A DNA stretch of 64,000 nt from the NCBI GenBank assembly GCA_014529385.2, contig CM043952.1, positions 150,935,057 to 150,999,056 on the forward strand, read 5' to 3'. A model generated the notes under the pieces. That model did not search any database, was not told the DNA's origin, and saw only the letters and a program-made list of their open reading frames with translations. Below are positions 1 to 12,071 of this stretch, in pieces. Source of the DNA: Adiantum capillus-veneris (Eukaryota > Streptophyta > Polypodiopsida > Polypodiales > Pteridaceae). A program made the translations under genes and the position numbers. Numbering within the stretch: position 1 is the first letter of the stretch; each line of letters opens with the position of its first letter.

Positions 1-482
1 AATCGGTGTAGCATGTGTTAGCCACTGCTAACACTTGACATAGGGAAGATGGGATCTCCATTTCTTCAATAGAGTTAGGTAATCCCTCTGTAAACATTCT
101 CTCCAACCAGAAGGGTGTACGCCCACTTTCCCATGACTTGAAGTCACTTTCTTCTTGGATGACACTAGGTATAGCTAGTGGTCTATGGACTTTGTGAGGT
201 TGTTGTTGTGAAGGGAACACTGTGTTTGTAATCTGGATCTTCCTAGGTGCTGGCTCTAGATCCCTTTGGGTCTCTTCTACCAAACTCCTTAATTGTTGGA
301 CTCGCTCGATCTCCTCTGTAGGGTTTGGGTAAGTTCCTACCTTCTTCTTCGGTCCTAGCCATTGTGGCTCATGACAATCTTTGTTGTTTTTTTCTTTTCT
401 AATGGTCGTTTTAGTCTCCTTGGATTGACCCGAATCAGAATCCTCTTCAGCGTCGTTCATATATACGGGGTCGTCACACCAG
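1..482 (-). pseudogene. Gag/pol-junction open frame running off the window
   Basis: A continuous minus-strand reading frame enters near 482 and stays open to base 1. It begins with an acidic stretch (DDPVYMNDAEEDSDSG), passes a lysine-rich segment and contains a PTEEIERVQQL helix. It lies in a different frame from the preceding zinc-knuckle frame, so at least one frameshift separates them. I see no protease motif before the edge. It is most likely the region between gag and protease of the same element. Confidence 0.45.
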
Positions 483-485
483 TCC

Positions 486-968
486 CTATGTTGGTCTTTG
501 AACTGGGGTCTGACTTCGTTGCTTTTTGCGATCTCTTTCTTCGTGTTTTCTTCTTTTTCTGAGATTGGGCAATTGATGGTGTGTGTCTCTTTCTTCAAGA
601 ATATAATTTTGGTTTTGGATCATCGATTGTGTGAGTAAATTTATGGGTACCACATGCGTACTTTGTGTTGGCTCCTCAGTAACCTCAATTAAATTCAATG
701 GCGTTATCTTTGGTGCATTTGAATTATTCCATTGGGCAATCAAATGATCTATGCCACATCGATTACACATGAGTATCGTCATTGTAGATGTGCTCGCTTG
801 ATTGGTTTGCATTAGTGTGGCATTCTTTTCTAGCCTAATAGGACACTCGGCTGCACGATGTGGACCTCCACACTCGGAATTGAAGAGGTGGTCTTGGCAG
901 TGTAATTGATATTTTGGCCTCTTAAAGCAAGAGAAGCTACTTAATAGACATGTTTGACTTGTCCCCAA
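486..968 (-). pseudogene. Gag C-terminal fragment with degenerate zinc knuckles
   Basis: The 160-residue frame contains two knuckle-like clusters, CGGPHRAAEC near the N-terminus and CNRCGIDHLIAQW about 50 residues on; the last cysteine of the second is replaced by Trp. The first lacks its leading CxxC partner in this frame. Such paired knuckles bind RNA in retrotransposon gag proteins. It follows the 1332-1628 knuckle in the direction of transcription and precedes the open frame that runs off the window. Confidence 0.5.
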
Positions 969-1331
969 TAGTCCTCCATGTATTATTGTGGACTTTCTTC
1001 AAGTGCATCAATCCCATAGGGAATATTAGGATCTATATCTTCCTCACAGCCTTCCAAACAAGCAATAGATGACTCACAACCCACTTGATTCACAAAAATG
1101 ATTCTCGGATGTGGTGGTTGCGGTCCTAGCACTGGAGGTGGTAAGGGTGTTTTTTGAACAACATTTGGGCCCTAGGGACCATGTGTTGTGACGTTAGTTC
1201 AAGAGGTGGGGCCGGCATCAATGCAGGCAATCGAGGTGTGTCCACATCCATGCTAAGGTTGGTCTATTGGCCATCATGCACTTAAATACTATGCAATCCT
1301 TAGCTTGATGACCATACCTCCCACATGCATT

Positions 1332-1628
1332 TCAATTCCCATTAAATTTTACTCTAAAAGTAGGGCATTCACTGGTACTATGCGGACCATAGCAAACTAA
1401 GCACCATTGTTGCTCCCTTCTTGGATACATATGGTTGTTTTGCGGAGCACGATTGTTTCTAAGACTCTCTTGAATGGCCTTGGTGAGATCTGCTAAAGTC
1501 ATCTTAGATATCTTTAGCTCTTTAGCAATAGGCTTTATGGTCATTGGCTCATGTCCCGATGCTTGCGAGCTAGTAGATTTAGGCTCAATAGACACTCTTT
1601 CTCCTTGAATCATTAAGTTATTCTCCAA
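1332..1628 (-). pseudogene. Gag fragment with CCHC-type knuckle
   Basis: The C-terminus carries CLVCYGPHSTSEC, a C-x2-C-x3-H-x4-C knuckle one residue shorter than the canonical spacing. The preceding part is polar (about 98 residues) and contains a short helix, MTLADLTKAIQESL. It lies just downstream of the gag core on the same strand and is separated from it by a frame change at about 1629-1804. Confidence 0.55.
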
Positions 1629-1804
1629 TTGGATCGCATTGGTGGTGACTGCTTCCCAAGTAGTGATAACTCTAATGAGTGGGCCATTGTAGATATCCTC
1701 ATGTCATAATCCCCTAATGAATCTATCAAGAAATTGGTTATTAATGAAGTGCTCATTTGGATTACAACAAGAATTCAAATGCTTCAAGCGACTAATAAAG
1801 TCTC

Positions 1805-2843
1805 TTATTGACTCTCCTTCCTCTCGTTGGGCTTTCTGAGATGAGATGCTACACCCCAAAGTACTCCCTCTCGTATGTACTCTTTCAAGAATAGTCTCCT
1901 AAGAGTAGGGTAAATCGTTTTTTCTTCCACCCTTAGGGTTCTATACCAATCCTCAGCCTTCCCACTTAAGGTTAGGCTTAAAGCATTACTCTTATGCAGG
2001 TCATTGTGTTCTCCTAGAGAATCGCATATTTGTTCAAGCACTTTGATATGCTTTCTCACATCCCCATCTCCACTAAATTTTTGTGTGAGCTTGGCTATTC
2101 GTACTGCCTTACTTCTAGGATCTCTATCAGGTGTGTTACACATATTCTCAGCAATAGATCGACCGATAGCTTGAGCAAAGGTTGCCAAGTCACCTAAGTG
2201 AGCAGGTATAGTGGGGACAGGCACTCTCGAGACTGCATGTGGAATGGGGTTTCGCATTGGGCTTGACGTATATAACGCCCTTGGGTTCCAAGTTTGGTAT
2301 GGTGCCATGCCATGTGGTGGCCTAAAGTTCATATGTGTGGCCCTAGGCATACTAGAAGTGGTAGCTAGTATGGTCCCATTGAAATAAGAGCTTGGATGTT
2401 GTGGTTGTGGAGCATAAGTTGTTGAAACACTGGGAGGGGTAGGAGCTATATGAGTACGGGGACCCATAGGTGTATATGACACTTGTAGGTATTGTTGCAG
2501 GCATTGAGCTACCATGTACCGCTGCTTTACTAACAAAAGAGGTCCATGGCGTGTTTCTTGGCATTCCCATCACTGGGGTAGGCATGGTAGCCATGCTGTC
2601 ATCAAGAGAAACATGAGCTAGACTTGGAAAGGCAAAGCTATCACTTGTAGGCTCAGATTGTTCTGAGACCCCTGGTGAAACAACATATGCAGGATCCATC
2701 GGGCTTATCGAGGGAGTCTCCATTTGCGATAAAGCTGGTTTCTTAGCCTTCCTTGTATCCAAGAATCTCATGAGACCCGTTAAAGGCATGTCGATCCCCC
2801 TTGTTCTGTCTCTCCAGCTTAATAACCCTATGGATAACCTCAC
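1805..2843 (-). pseudogene. Gag core (Retrotrans_gag-like), two overlapping frames
   Basis: The C-terminal half of the frame ending at 1805 reads as a Retrotrans_gag domain: KFSGDGDVRKHIKVLEQICD, then GKAEDWYRTL and a final LRRLFLKEYI segment, the usual order for plant gypsy gag. Proline/serine-rich, low-complexity sequence precedes it. A second frame, 2352-2843, overlaps the first and continues the protein upstream, which implies a frameshift between about 2352 and 2536. This is the capsid-like structural protein of the element. Confidence 0.65.
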
Positions 2844-3049
2844 AAACTCTTTTTTCTTAATCCTCTACTCTAGTAGCACCCTTTGTGGATTATAGGACAT
2901 CTAACCAACCCACCTGATAGGTGTGACCTGTGTATAGGTCGGTTAAAGTCTCTGCTTGTACTTTATACTCCTAGTTTTTATTTAAAAATGCTCCATCTTG
3001 GAGTGCTAGGGGTGTCCTTTGAACTAGATGCAATGTGGCTCTCTATGGG

Positions 3050-3739
3050 TTAACCGTTAGTGGTCGCTAATTCAAGAGCACTCAATGGCTCGACTAGAAT
3101 GGATGTTGACATAGGGGCCTTTACTTTAAGCTCTCTCCGTTGCTCCGCCTTGCGTAAGCTCTCGATTTCTTTTTCCCTTGCTGCAAGGATAAATCGCTCA
3201 ACCTCTTGCACTTCAGCAAGGCTTCTACCATCAGGTAATATAATTTCGGAGAGGAATAACCCTGAAGAGTCATGTGGTGCAATGAAAGGAGTATTCACAT
3301 GCACACTCTCCGGGAGCATGGGATCTACGTTGCTCATGAATGGCAAATTTACTTCCCCACCCCCTTCATTTACCTCGTTAGCTCCATGTTCGAAGCGAGT
3401 GGCTCTACTAAAAATTTCCTTCAAGAAATTGAACATGCTCGACCCGCATCGTGGGTCCATAGCATACATGTCTTGTCTTGAACTATTGGGATTAGCCATC
3501 GGGTAACCCTCCATGACGTCGTAGTCAGAGGAAGAGTCACTAGACGCAATATGTGGGTCATGAGTGGTACTACCTTGGGTTCTTGCTGAGGACCTAGAGC
3601 CTAAGGTGGAGGAATAATGAGTGCCTGCGTAAACAAAGACACTCTCTATGTGTTCGTCCTCGAGAACACGACCAGAGAGTAGGTACATGTGACCTAAACA
3701 CTCTAGAAGTCTTGGTGAGTGCCCGTGGAGGCTGCTCAC
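3050..3739 (-). pseudogene. Gag N-terminal / leader open frame
   Basis: A 229-residue open frame is the first long one after the leader. It has an acidic serine-rich region (SSDSSSDYDVMEGYPM), a MFNFLKEIFSRATRFEHGANE helix and a charged coiled-coil-like segment around EVQEVERFILAAREKEIESL. I do not recognise a named domain. Position and strand make it the N-terminal part of gag or a leader-encoded extra ORF of the same element. Confidence 0.45.
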
Positions 3740-4700
3740 CTAGTTTTTTAGGTGTTTACAACCCAAATTTTTTGTTATTTTTGGTCCCTTTTTTTAATCA
3801 AGCCACGAAATATGGCATGTGATAGCTCAAAACCATCATCTTGGCTAGGGGGACGTGCCATGCTCTACAGCCCCCGATTCGGTTACGTACAACCCTCGAA
3901 ATCCTAAAACTAGTCTTTTCCTAGATGGAGAGAGGGCTATAATTAGTAAGTCCAAAGGGTGAGTATGAAGGGGATGGTGGAGGACTTGAGGAACTTGTCC
4001 CACATGCCCTCCCTTTACTTGAGGTCCTATTCTTTATATATAAAGTAGTGTATATATTATATCATAAGACTGAGGGCTTGGGCTTGGGGGAAGATCCCAA
4101 TCCCTTTCTTTTAAAGTGAGGTTTTTTAATTTTTGTTTTGAGTTTTCTTTTTATTTTCAATTTTTTTTCTTTTGGTTTCAATGTTTTCGAGCGTTTTTTT
4201 TCTTTCTTTCAAAAAAACTTTTTTCTGAGGATAATGTTGTCGCGTGGGTGTCGAGCTCACACACGCACCCACAACAGTCCTACGAGCTTTGTCTAACCTC
4301 TTTTCAACTAACACAGCTAATTAATGCTAACTACCTCTGCTAACACATTGTCAAACACAGTACATTGCACACTCACAGACAATCAACTCTACTGCTCATT
4401 GTCTACTCTACTTCTCACTGTCTACACTCACTAATAGACCTACTAACACCTGCACATTACAGATCTTGCAAAACTAACAAAAACAAGTACAATGTAGCAC
4501 TAACAGAGCTTACAACCACTTAACATAAGCTGATAAAAACTTGCTAAAACTGCGCATTACAGTCACTTAACAATAGCTAGCAAAAACCTGCTAATCTGCC
4601 CATTGCAGCCACTTAGCAATTCTCACACAAAACAGAAAATAGATGGAAGAAAGACTTCTAGAGGTAGCACTGAGTGCTCCTCAAGCTTAATGCAAGGCAG
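3740..4700 (-). other. Retrotransposon leader, no gene seen
   Basis: About 960 bases lie between the primer-binding site and the first gag frame. They contain a T-rich tract (4116-4220) and a CACT/CTAACA-rich, purine-pyrimidine-biased stretch (4310-4620). No supported coding sequence is present. Confidence 0.5.
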
Positions 4701-4718
4701 TCCCTGACAACGACGCCA
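4701..4718 (-). other. tRNA-Asp primer-binding site
   Basis: On the minus strand the sequence is TGGCGTCGTTGTCAGGGA. It pairs with the 3' end of tRNA-Asp with three mismatches and lies four bases inside the LTR terminus, as expected for minus-strand primer binding. All three differences from TGGCGCCGTTGCCGGGGA are transitions. Confidence 0.75.
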
Positions 4719-4722
4719 AAAA

Positions 4723-4955
4723 TGCACGCTTTATCGTACGTGTCGAAAGCTGGGAACTTGCATGTGCACTGTGTGCGAACCTCAGAAGGCTACAAACACA
4801 CACCTAGAAGATCCTAGGAAGCTCAAGGGGCAGGGGTATGTCATTCACCGCTCAATGCTTCCGTCATGAAGGATCCTGTGCTGCGAAGAAGAAGGAGCCA
4901 CTAGCGATGCCGCGCTTATCCGCCTCGCCGCCGTCGATGCCTCCGTAGTGCTCGA

Positions 4956-5004
<49 letters not shown>

Positions 5005-5240
5005 CATACACACACACACATACACAAGTGAGCACACGAAGGAGAAGGAGACAGAGATGGAGCAAGAGCACTTCTTAGCTTACACCTCCAAGAATGAGGA
5101 TTTTTAGGTCAAATGGACCTTTTATAAGAGTTTGACCCATTCACACATGTGGACCCACAGTGGCCGATCGTTGCAAAACTACTGTAAAATAAGATAAGTG
5201 GTGTGCCTCTCATCGGCGATCACCTACACCCCTATTGGAT
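4723..5240 (-). repeat. 5' LTR (inner end certain, outer end estimated)
   Basis: The minus-strand LTR ends in CA at 4723, immediately before the primer site. A TATA-like element on the minus strand (CTCTTATAAAAGG, 5119-5131) gives a plausible start of R about 30 bases on. The U5/R part includes a (CT)n/(GA)n tract at about 4960-5000 followed by (CA)n. The TG start of the LTR, at the higher coordinate, could not be fixed. Confidence 0.6.
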
Positions 5241-6699
5241 CGACAAGCCCGGTCCATGACTCAATCAAATAAATAATATGCGTCCGTCGAAGGTGATAGG
5301 GTGTCCACGAGGGTTAACAAGATGCAATATGCAAAGAGAATATGTACAGAGTATGGGTTTTCTAGCATAAAGCGTAGTCTATTGTACTTTCTATTGTGCA
5401 CCCATAGATAGCACTGATTCTGAAGGTGAAGTGAATGGTGGTGCAAATTTTCCACTACAAAAGGTAATGTTTCCAATTGGATTGCAAAGATTTTTGTTCT
5501 TTTAAATCAAAACCTCAATGGATAGAAAATCAAGCTCCTACTACTCATGCAAAGAGCAGGCTACAACTTCAAGATGAAGCAGAAGAAGAAGATAAGGAAG
5601 CCATGCTATAGAATGAGGAAGGCTTTTGATGGTAGAGACACGATAACAGAATGTAGCCTGTTGCATGTTGGTGACGATGAGGCGCAAGTACAAATTGAGC
5701 AATTATGATGTGCATGTGGTGATGGATTGGTTGGGGTGCAACTAGATGCATTACAAGGGAAAATGCGAAGGATGCCACCCTCAACCATTTTTTGCATGTA
5801 TGTGACCTGCGCTTCCCATATCAAATCTCGCTGCGTTCATCCGAGTACTCACGGCAAGCAGTTGAGCATCATCATATGGCACGGTCCACAACTGTTAAAT
5901 CACTCCATCTAGATTGAATGTTTTGTTTGCTAGATCCAATTCATTGTATCGAAAATCTAATAATGTGTTTTAAATGGGGTGGGCACAATTGATTTGCTAT
6001 GTGGCAAGATATTTCAAGCCATGCACAAAATCCCAAGCTTGATGTCCTCAACCAACTTGGCCATTCCAGGCTACCTTACATTGTCTCTATCATGGTGCAC
6101 ATCTCTCACAAATATTGGACATTATAACTTGGCTACATTGTATATTATGGTGGAGGATCACAATGGGGTCAGGTCTCATCTGTCAAGTTTCTTTGTGATG
6201 TGCTCAGCTAGATGGACCAGTCAGACATGAGAAAGGTTGTTGTTGGGTACTTGGACAATCATATAAGAGCCTATTACTCGCCTAGATATGAATTGGTTGT
6301 GCTATTCACCTTCAAGCATTGCTACTATGTCCTATGGTCTTTGAGCATTGTTACTCTACTCTATGGATTGATGGTTGATGGCAGATGCAGAGTAGGATTG
6401 GTGGTCTTGAGAATAAAACGTGTGGACTTAGTAAGTAGTTACAAATTCATACCTTTAGCCGCTTATAGCGTGATTGATGCCTAAGACTGTTCATCACGTC
6501 ACAAATTTTTTGCTTGCCTTTCAATGGAGAATTCTTGCTCCTGCTTATTGTCTTTCAACATTTGCAACATCGCGATTGTAGGTGAAAAATTGGGCAAATG
6601 TTTCTTGGATATGTGACGGTTGCCATCTTGGTATATAGCCTATTCGTTTAATTGACTAGAGAGGAATTTTTGAGAGATAGACTTTTCTTTTATTAAATT

Positions 6700-6758
<59 letters not shown>

Positions 6759-7390
6759 CCTTCTTTTTGAGGGAGGTCTAAGAGATGTGCAACTTTTGCT
6801 AAGAAAAATTGAGAAAATTCATCAATATATAGCCAATTGGCCTATGTGATTTTACTTGAGTTTTAACGATTTCCAAGAAAGTTTTAACCAAGCAATGGTG
6901 AGTCTCTTAATGAGTCAATAGCTCTTAGAATACAAGGCCAATGTTTGCATCAACATCTCTGTGTAATATTGTGAAGTGTTAAAAGCACCAAAAAAACTCC
7001 AATGAGGTTCCTATTTGTGTGGCAAATGGAATTCAAGTGGTGTCCTTTTTGTCATTGAGTGAAAAATTTGTTTCCTGTGAGCATGGGTGCACAATATATT
7101 GAGCAAAATTGACAATACTAGGGCTCACATTGCACAGTGACCGTGTGCATGGAGAAACACTTGTTTAGGAGGCATCAAATTAAGAGTCGCGATCTCGGGC
7201 TCCATCCATCCACTGGTCGAAAACACAACAAGCCACCAAAAAAGAGGAGAAACCCAAACTTGTGTTGACCCATACAAGGAGGAAACTTGTGACACCTAAA
7301 GAAACTTGTGACCTATTTAATTGGTGGTTCAAAGGATCCATCATCCATAGGATATAGCTTCAATCTCTTTTGTTGCCTTAGTGCACAACC
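5241..7390. other. No recognised gene; (GA)n at 6701-6757
   Basis: The open frames here (5727-5912, 5979-6230, 6212-6484 on plus) are short, share no motif I recognise and lack consistent splice signals linking them. The only structured feature is a (GA)n microsatellite of about 57 bases at 6701-6757. It may be decayed transposon sequence. Confidence 0.4.
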
Positions 7391-7418
7391 CCCCCCCCCC
7401 CCAAAAAAAAAAAAAAAC

Positions 7419-7658
7419 CAGTGTTCGGGAAAAGTGTGTCTCAACTTAGCCTTGAGCCCAGTGTTCGGGAAAATTCATTTCCACAAACATTTCATCTGAA
7501 CCTGAAATTTTACAATACTAGCCAGTATTTTTGCAAGATTACACTATTTTTCACGTATTTTAAGCTGAATTTTCTCCTTCTTGCCCTCCCCTCAAGTGGC
7601 TACTTTGATTTTGCAACCGGCTCAAGGCTAAGCTGAGGCACACTTTTCCCGAATACTG
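7419..7658. mobile_element. 240-bp MITE-like inverted-repeat element
   Basis: 40-bp terminal inverted repeats (7419-7458 and 7619-7658) match at 37 of 40 positions, beginning CAGTGTTCGGGAAAAGTGTG on the left. The first 15 bases are repeated directly at 7460-7474, just inside the left TIR. Both flanks are homopolymer-rich (C14/A15 on the left, C-run and A-run on the right), so no target duplication can be read. The CAGTG start is compatible with hAT-type MITEs, but the superfamily is not proven. Confidence 0.6.
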
Positions 7659-7961
7659 CCCCCCACCCGACAACAAAAAAAACATAATAATAATAATAAT
7701 AATAACATATTTGATTACACAATGGACACTACATCGTGGAGGCATAGAGAACTGACACATGAGTCACGACGACAGCACTACCTTCTTAGTTGCGGCCAAT
7801 CGCAAGTTGCGAACAAGTATTGATCATGCCTTCTCAATCAAAAGATTCGCACACGCTCATCACCATTCACTCTTCTACACCAGGACGGGTGGACCAAGAA
7901 GAATACAATTAAGCAAGGGTTTGCCTTCGTAAATTTTAGTTGTTGCTTTCGTGTGTTTGTG

Positions 7962-8091
7962 TTGGGGGGGGGGGGGGGGGGGGTTTCAACATGTCATGCT
8001 TACACATATTTGTGAGAGCTATCAATAATGTGTATATATTGAAGGGTTTACAGCATTTTAATCACAGACCGTTTGCATGTCAAAACTTTAA

Positions 8092-8162
<71 letters not shown>
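7962..8162. repeat. Poly-G run and (CT)n(CA)n microsatellite upstream of the NRP gene
   Basis: A run of about 21 G residues ends near 7983, and a compound (CT)n(CA)n tract covers 8092-8162. The latter is about 300 bases upstream of the NRP start codon, in the promoter or 5' leader. Open frames translating it into Ser-Leu or Thr-His repeats are artefacts. Confidence 0.85.
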
Positions 8163-8163
<1 letters not shown>

Positions 8164-8322
8164 CAGCTCATTTTTGAGCTGCTTTGTGGATCTCGACCAC
8201 GAGGCGAGGAGAAAGGCCAGGACGGCGTCCATCGTTCTCTGCCTTCATCGCTGCGAGCCCGCTTTGCCTCCGTCGCGCTCTACTGCATTTCATCTCCTAC
8301 CCAGTTTCTGCAATCCAAACAG

Positions 8323-8448
8323 GTACGCTTCTTCTGCGCTGGTTCTCTCTGCAAGCTTGCAATTCTACGCTACAGAGATCTTATCTGTACAAATCCTTCC
8401 GTTGAAAGAACTCAAATCATCTCCTCTTGCATTCGCCTGTGACCTCAG
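8323..8448 (+). other. Possible intron in the 5' UTR of the NRP gene
   Basis: A good donor (AAACAG|GTACGC) at 8323 and an acceptor (GACCTCAG|A) ending at 8448 bracket a pyrimidine-rich stretch. The start codon follows 16 bases after the acceptor. Leader introns are common in plant genes, but no transcript evidence is available here. Confidence 0.4.
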
Positions 8449-8464
8449 ATAAGAAGGGGACGGA

Positions 8465-10255
8465 ATGGAGAATATGTACCCATTCTTTCAGCGTGGAGAT
8501 GAGTTCTATGGATCACTTAAGCTCTCTGATGAACAGAATTGGAACCTGTCCGCTGAGGATCGAATATGGAGCATGGCAGCCTCCAAGCTAGCTTTTGAAG
8601 AGAGAATGCGAACCAAAGTTGAGCATGGTAATGGCAACAATGTGGAATATTTGAGGCCATCTGTCAGTGAGCTCAACAGCAACAAAGTTGCGAAAGGAAA
8701 GCTTAAAAATAAAGGTGGTGAAGAGGCAAGAAGCCAAGCTATCAGTAAGCTAATGAATGCTGATTGGAAGTTCAATGTTGTACATGAAAAACCATCGATG
8801 ATGGGTAGCCTTTTGACTGTGCCTGGGCAGCCACAGTCTGCGCATAACTTGGACAAGCGATTCAAGTCTTTGCCACAGGCTGAGATGTTACCCCGTGGTG
8901 AAACTTTAGGTGGTTATATCTTTGTGTGCAACAATGACACCATGCAGGAGGATCTCAAGCGCCAACTCTTTGGTACTGCAACTTTGACAAACCTCAATCT
9001 TGCTTTGCTCTATGTGACCTAGCCTTTGCAGTGCATGTATCCGTGCATGTCCGGATTGATGTAACCATTGAATTCTTTATGTCTGTTTACCTGGACATCA
9101 TTGCAAGAAACTGGTGGTTGTCATGGTGTATACCAAGTTCTCATCACCTTTTATGATTTATTGCATTTTGTAGGGTTACCTCAGAGGTATTGGGACTCGG
9201 TTCGAGCCATACAACCTGGTCTACCTTTGTTTTTATACAACTATACAACACACCAACTGCATGGTATTTTTGAGGTATAATGGCTATCTATTTGTTAGCA
9301 TTATGGCGTGAGTTGTGAATTTTCTTTTTGAATTGCTAATTTTGGCCTTTGAACAATGGGCAAATGTCAGGCTGCAAGTTTTGGGGGTTCCAACATTGAC
9401 CCAAGTGCTTGGGAAGATAAGAAATGTAAAGGAGAATCTAGGTTTCCAGCGCAGGTATTTTTTCTTGGGAAAATTACCAAAATACCCCTCTAATTTGTGG
9501 AAATTCCCAAAATACCCCTCAAATTATAACATTTTCAAAATACCCTTGTATCTATTTTGGTTGTATTGTTCAAGATTTTCTAATCTTTGTTCCTTTTTGA
9601 CAATTGAGATCCGTTTTTGAATCCTTACCATGTAGTTTGTCACAAATTGCCTCGCAAAAAAGGGCAATTATGTCTAAAAATAATGAAGCAATTCATCTTT
9701 AAAGCCTATATAATTAACTCAAATTCTAGTTTTAGCATCTTGTATTGATAGATAATCAGTCTTCTTATGAAAAGCTACAAATTTTTTATCTTTGGAGAAA
9801 TTTAATCTCACAACAAGGGGTATTTTGGACATTTTGAGGGGCATTTTAGGAATTTATGACAAAATATTGGGGATATTTTGGAAATTTTTGAAATTTGAGG
9901 GGTATTTTGGTAATTTTCCTTTTTTTCTTTCTTCCCTTTTTTTTTTTGGGGGGGGGGGGGGGTTCGGGACATCCCCGCTCACTCTAATCAGGTGATCTGG
10001 CCATGCTACATACACAGGTTCGGAGCCGTGTTAGAAAGATATGCAAACCATTGGAGGAGGATTCTTTCAGGCCTGTTCTGCATCATTACGATGGGCCCAA
10101 ATTCAGACTGCAGTTATCTATTCCTGAGGTAATTTGATTGTCCGTTGTAGGTGATCCAATATAGCAGTGTAAAGTCTTCATGGTGATAATTGTTATTTTT
10201 GTTATTGCAGACTTTGGCTTTACTAGATCTGTTCAATGAGCGCAGCTCCAGATGA
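8465..10255 (+). CDS. NRP: NRP/B2-like protein with DCD (Development and Cell Death) domain, five exons
   Basis: Exons 8465-8972, 9174-9274, 9371-9454, 10018-10128 and 10211-10255 all use GT-AG borders and join in frame into 282 residues. Residues 1-135 are polar and variable. The C-terminal half is the plant-specific DCD domain, starting at GETLGGYIFVCNNDTMQEDL and continuing through GLPLFLYNYTTHQLHGIFE, AASFGGSNIDPSAWEDKK, RICK-type basic and LHHYDGPKFRL blocks to TLALLDLFNE. N-rich proteins (NRPs) of this type act in ER-stress/osmotic-stress cell-death signalling in seed plants; that role is inferred by family. Length and single C-terminal DCD fit the family. The first exon reads on without a stop past its donor, so an unspliced model would lose half the DCD domain. 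It appears intact and is the only convincing host gene here. Confidence 0.93.
9468..9919. mobile_element. MITE-like inverted-repeat element in NRP intron 3
   Basis: The left end (GGAAAATTACCAAAATACCC from 9468) is matched in inverse orientation by the right end (…GGTATTTTGGTAATTTTCC to 9919), with further inverted AAAATACCCCT copies inside each arm. The element is about 450 bp and accounts for most of the 563-bp intron. No target duplication is clear. A T/G homopolymer run follows at about 9930-9962. Confidence 0.6.
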
Positions 10256-12034
10256 AGTTGACAGGATGTTAGAGATGATATGGCTTGCTCAGTACAAATC
10301 TGACAGCAGGAATAAGTCAATATGGTGACGATGCAACTCTGCTGTTTCAGGTGTCTCATACAGGAACAAGGATATAAAAACGAAGGTGAGCGCATTTCTA
10401 GATGAGGATCATGCCCCTCAGCATACGATCTTGTCCAATCACATTGTAGTTTAAATTTTGCTAGGTAGACATACGATCGTGTCTCGTGGGCATGTTGTAG
10501 TATTTAATCAATACTATGCATGCTGAAGTTGATGGTTATATTGTCTTATGGGTCACTACCATGAGTCTATAGCTGCACTTTCCTTCATAGTGAACTTGGG
10601 CTCTTCCTAAATTCATCTAGGTATACATATACAATCGCGTCTAGCATTACGAAGGAATGCTGCCTAAATAAGTATAAATAACCTCAAAATTTTGAGTATT
10701 CCTATGGCGATTTCAGGATATCACTTACAATGTACAATGTTAAATAAGCCTGAGGTGTACGTTGGGGTGCAGTTGAGGGGAATTTCTGTAGAAAATATGA
10801 AGAGTGAATTGTGTCTTATATATCTAGTGTCATGGTATTCTTCTCTTTGTAACTGTATCCTTGCACTTGTCATCAACACAATCTAATTGTTATTGTTCTG
10901 TTTGTCTAATGATGAGAAGAGTGGTCACTTGGTTCTCACAGAAAAAAGTCTCAGCAAAATATTTATGTACAGTGACTTTGATATTTCTACCTGTTTTGGG
11001 AATTGAGACCTTGCAGAGTGACATTTGTTTGTGCACCAACCAAAAGTAAGGTGTTAAAGTTTTTCGGAAGGGATCACAAATCTAACAAGGTTGAAGGGCC
11101 TTGGAAGCATTGTGCAGGGATGGTTTGTAGCAGATTGAGAGGCTGCACAAGTATCTCGATGCATGAATGGTGGGTAAAAGATGTTTTTGTGCATTAAGCA
11201 TGCACATTATACCATACAATTTTTCTAAATCCGGTTGCAAAGGTTGGAGATCGAGCGACAAATCGTTAGCCATAAAGCCCCATACATTTTAAATAGCTTC
11301 TTAGTTACTTCCGACATGGTTCTTGGCAATACATCATTGGAATATCCAATTGGCTGAGCCCAATTCTGAATGAGAGTATTGATCAAGACATTGTATGCCC
11401 TTGGCATCTATGAGCAGTGATTGTCATCTAACTCTTCCAATGTTATTAACAGCAAATTTTTATTTACTAAACATTGTTATTGTAGAGATGCCAATATTTC
11501 AGTAACTGAACAGAGCTACCCAAGGAGTCAAGCTTCTAATAATCACACACAGACCATCCAAGAGGTATTTCGAAAAATCATGCTACTAGAGCACTCCCAC
11601 CATAAATTGAATGACCCATTTTCCTTGATAAACGTGCGACTTTGTTTCAAATTTTAACCTTTAATCCATTATTTTTATGTAATTTTGTAACTCTTATGAA
11701 ATTAAAAACACCCTTCTCAAGGAACTCACATTCTACATTTACATATTTAGAGGTGGACTTTGCAAGCACAGGTATGTGAACTAAAGTCTTTACTTTAGAT
11801 CTACACACTACACACACAAAGCCCATTTCAACCGTTTGGGTTATCTGTTGATGCTTATTTCCCCTTTTGCACCTTTGCTATGTTGACAAGCTGGCTAGTT
11901 ATGAGCACGCTGGCAAAGGTAATCACTACACTTGCTCAAATCTGGTGCTTTATTTATCTCAAGTACAATAGCTTGTCCTGAGCTCCGAGAGATAGGTGTC
12001 AACTTTGAAGTCATTCACAAAAAATGCCATCACT

Positions 12035-12071
<37 letters not shown>

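Larger units (their letters stand above)
1..5240 (-). mobile_element. Partial gypsy-type LTR retrotransposon with tRNA-Asp primer site
   Basis: The 5' half of an element transcribed toward the left edge of the window. A 5' LTR, an 18-bp primer-binding site, a long leader and a multi-frame gag follow one another on the minus strand; protease and pol would lie beyond base 1. The primer site matches the tRNA-Asp end used by Athila/Tat-type plant elements at 15 of 18 bases. Gag is split over several frames, so the copy is dead. The outer (right) end of the LTR is not resolved because the partner LTR is outside the window; 5240 is a rough limit. Confidence 0.75.
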
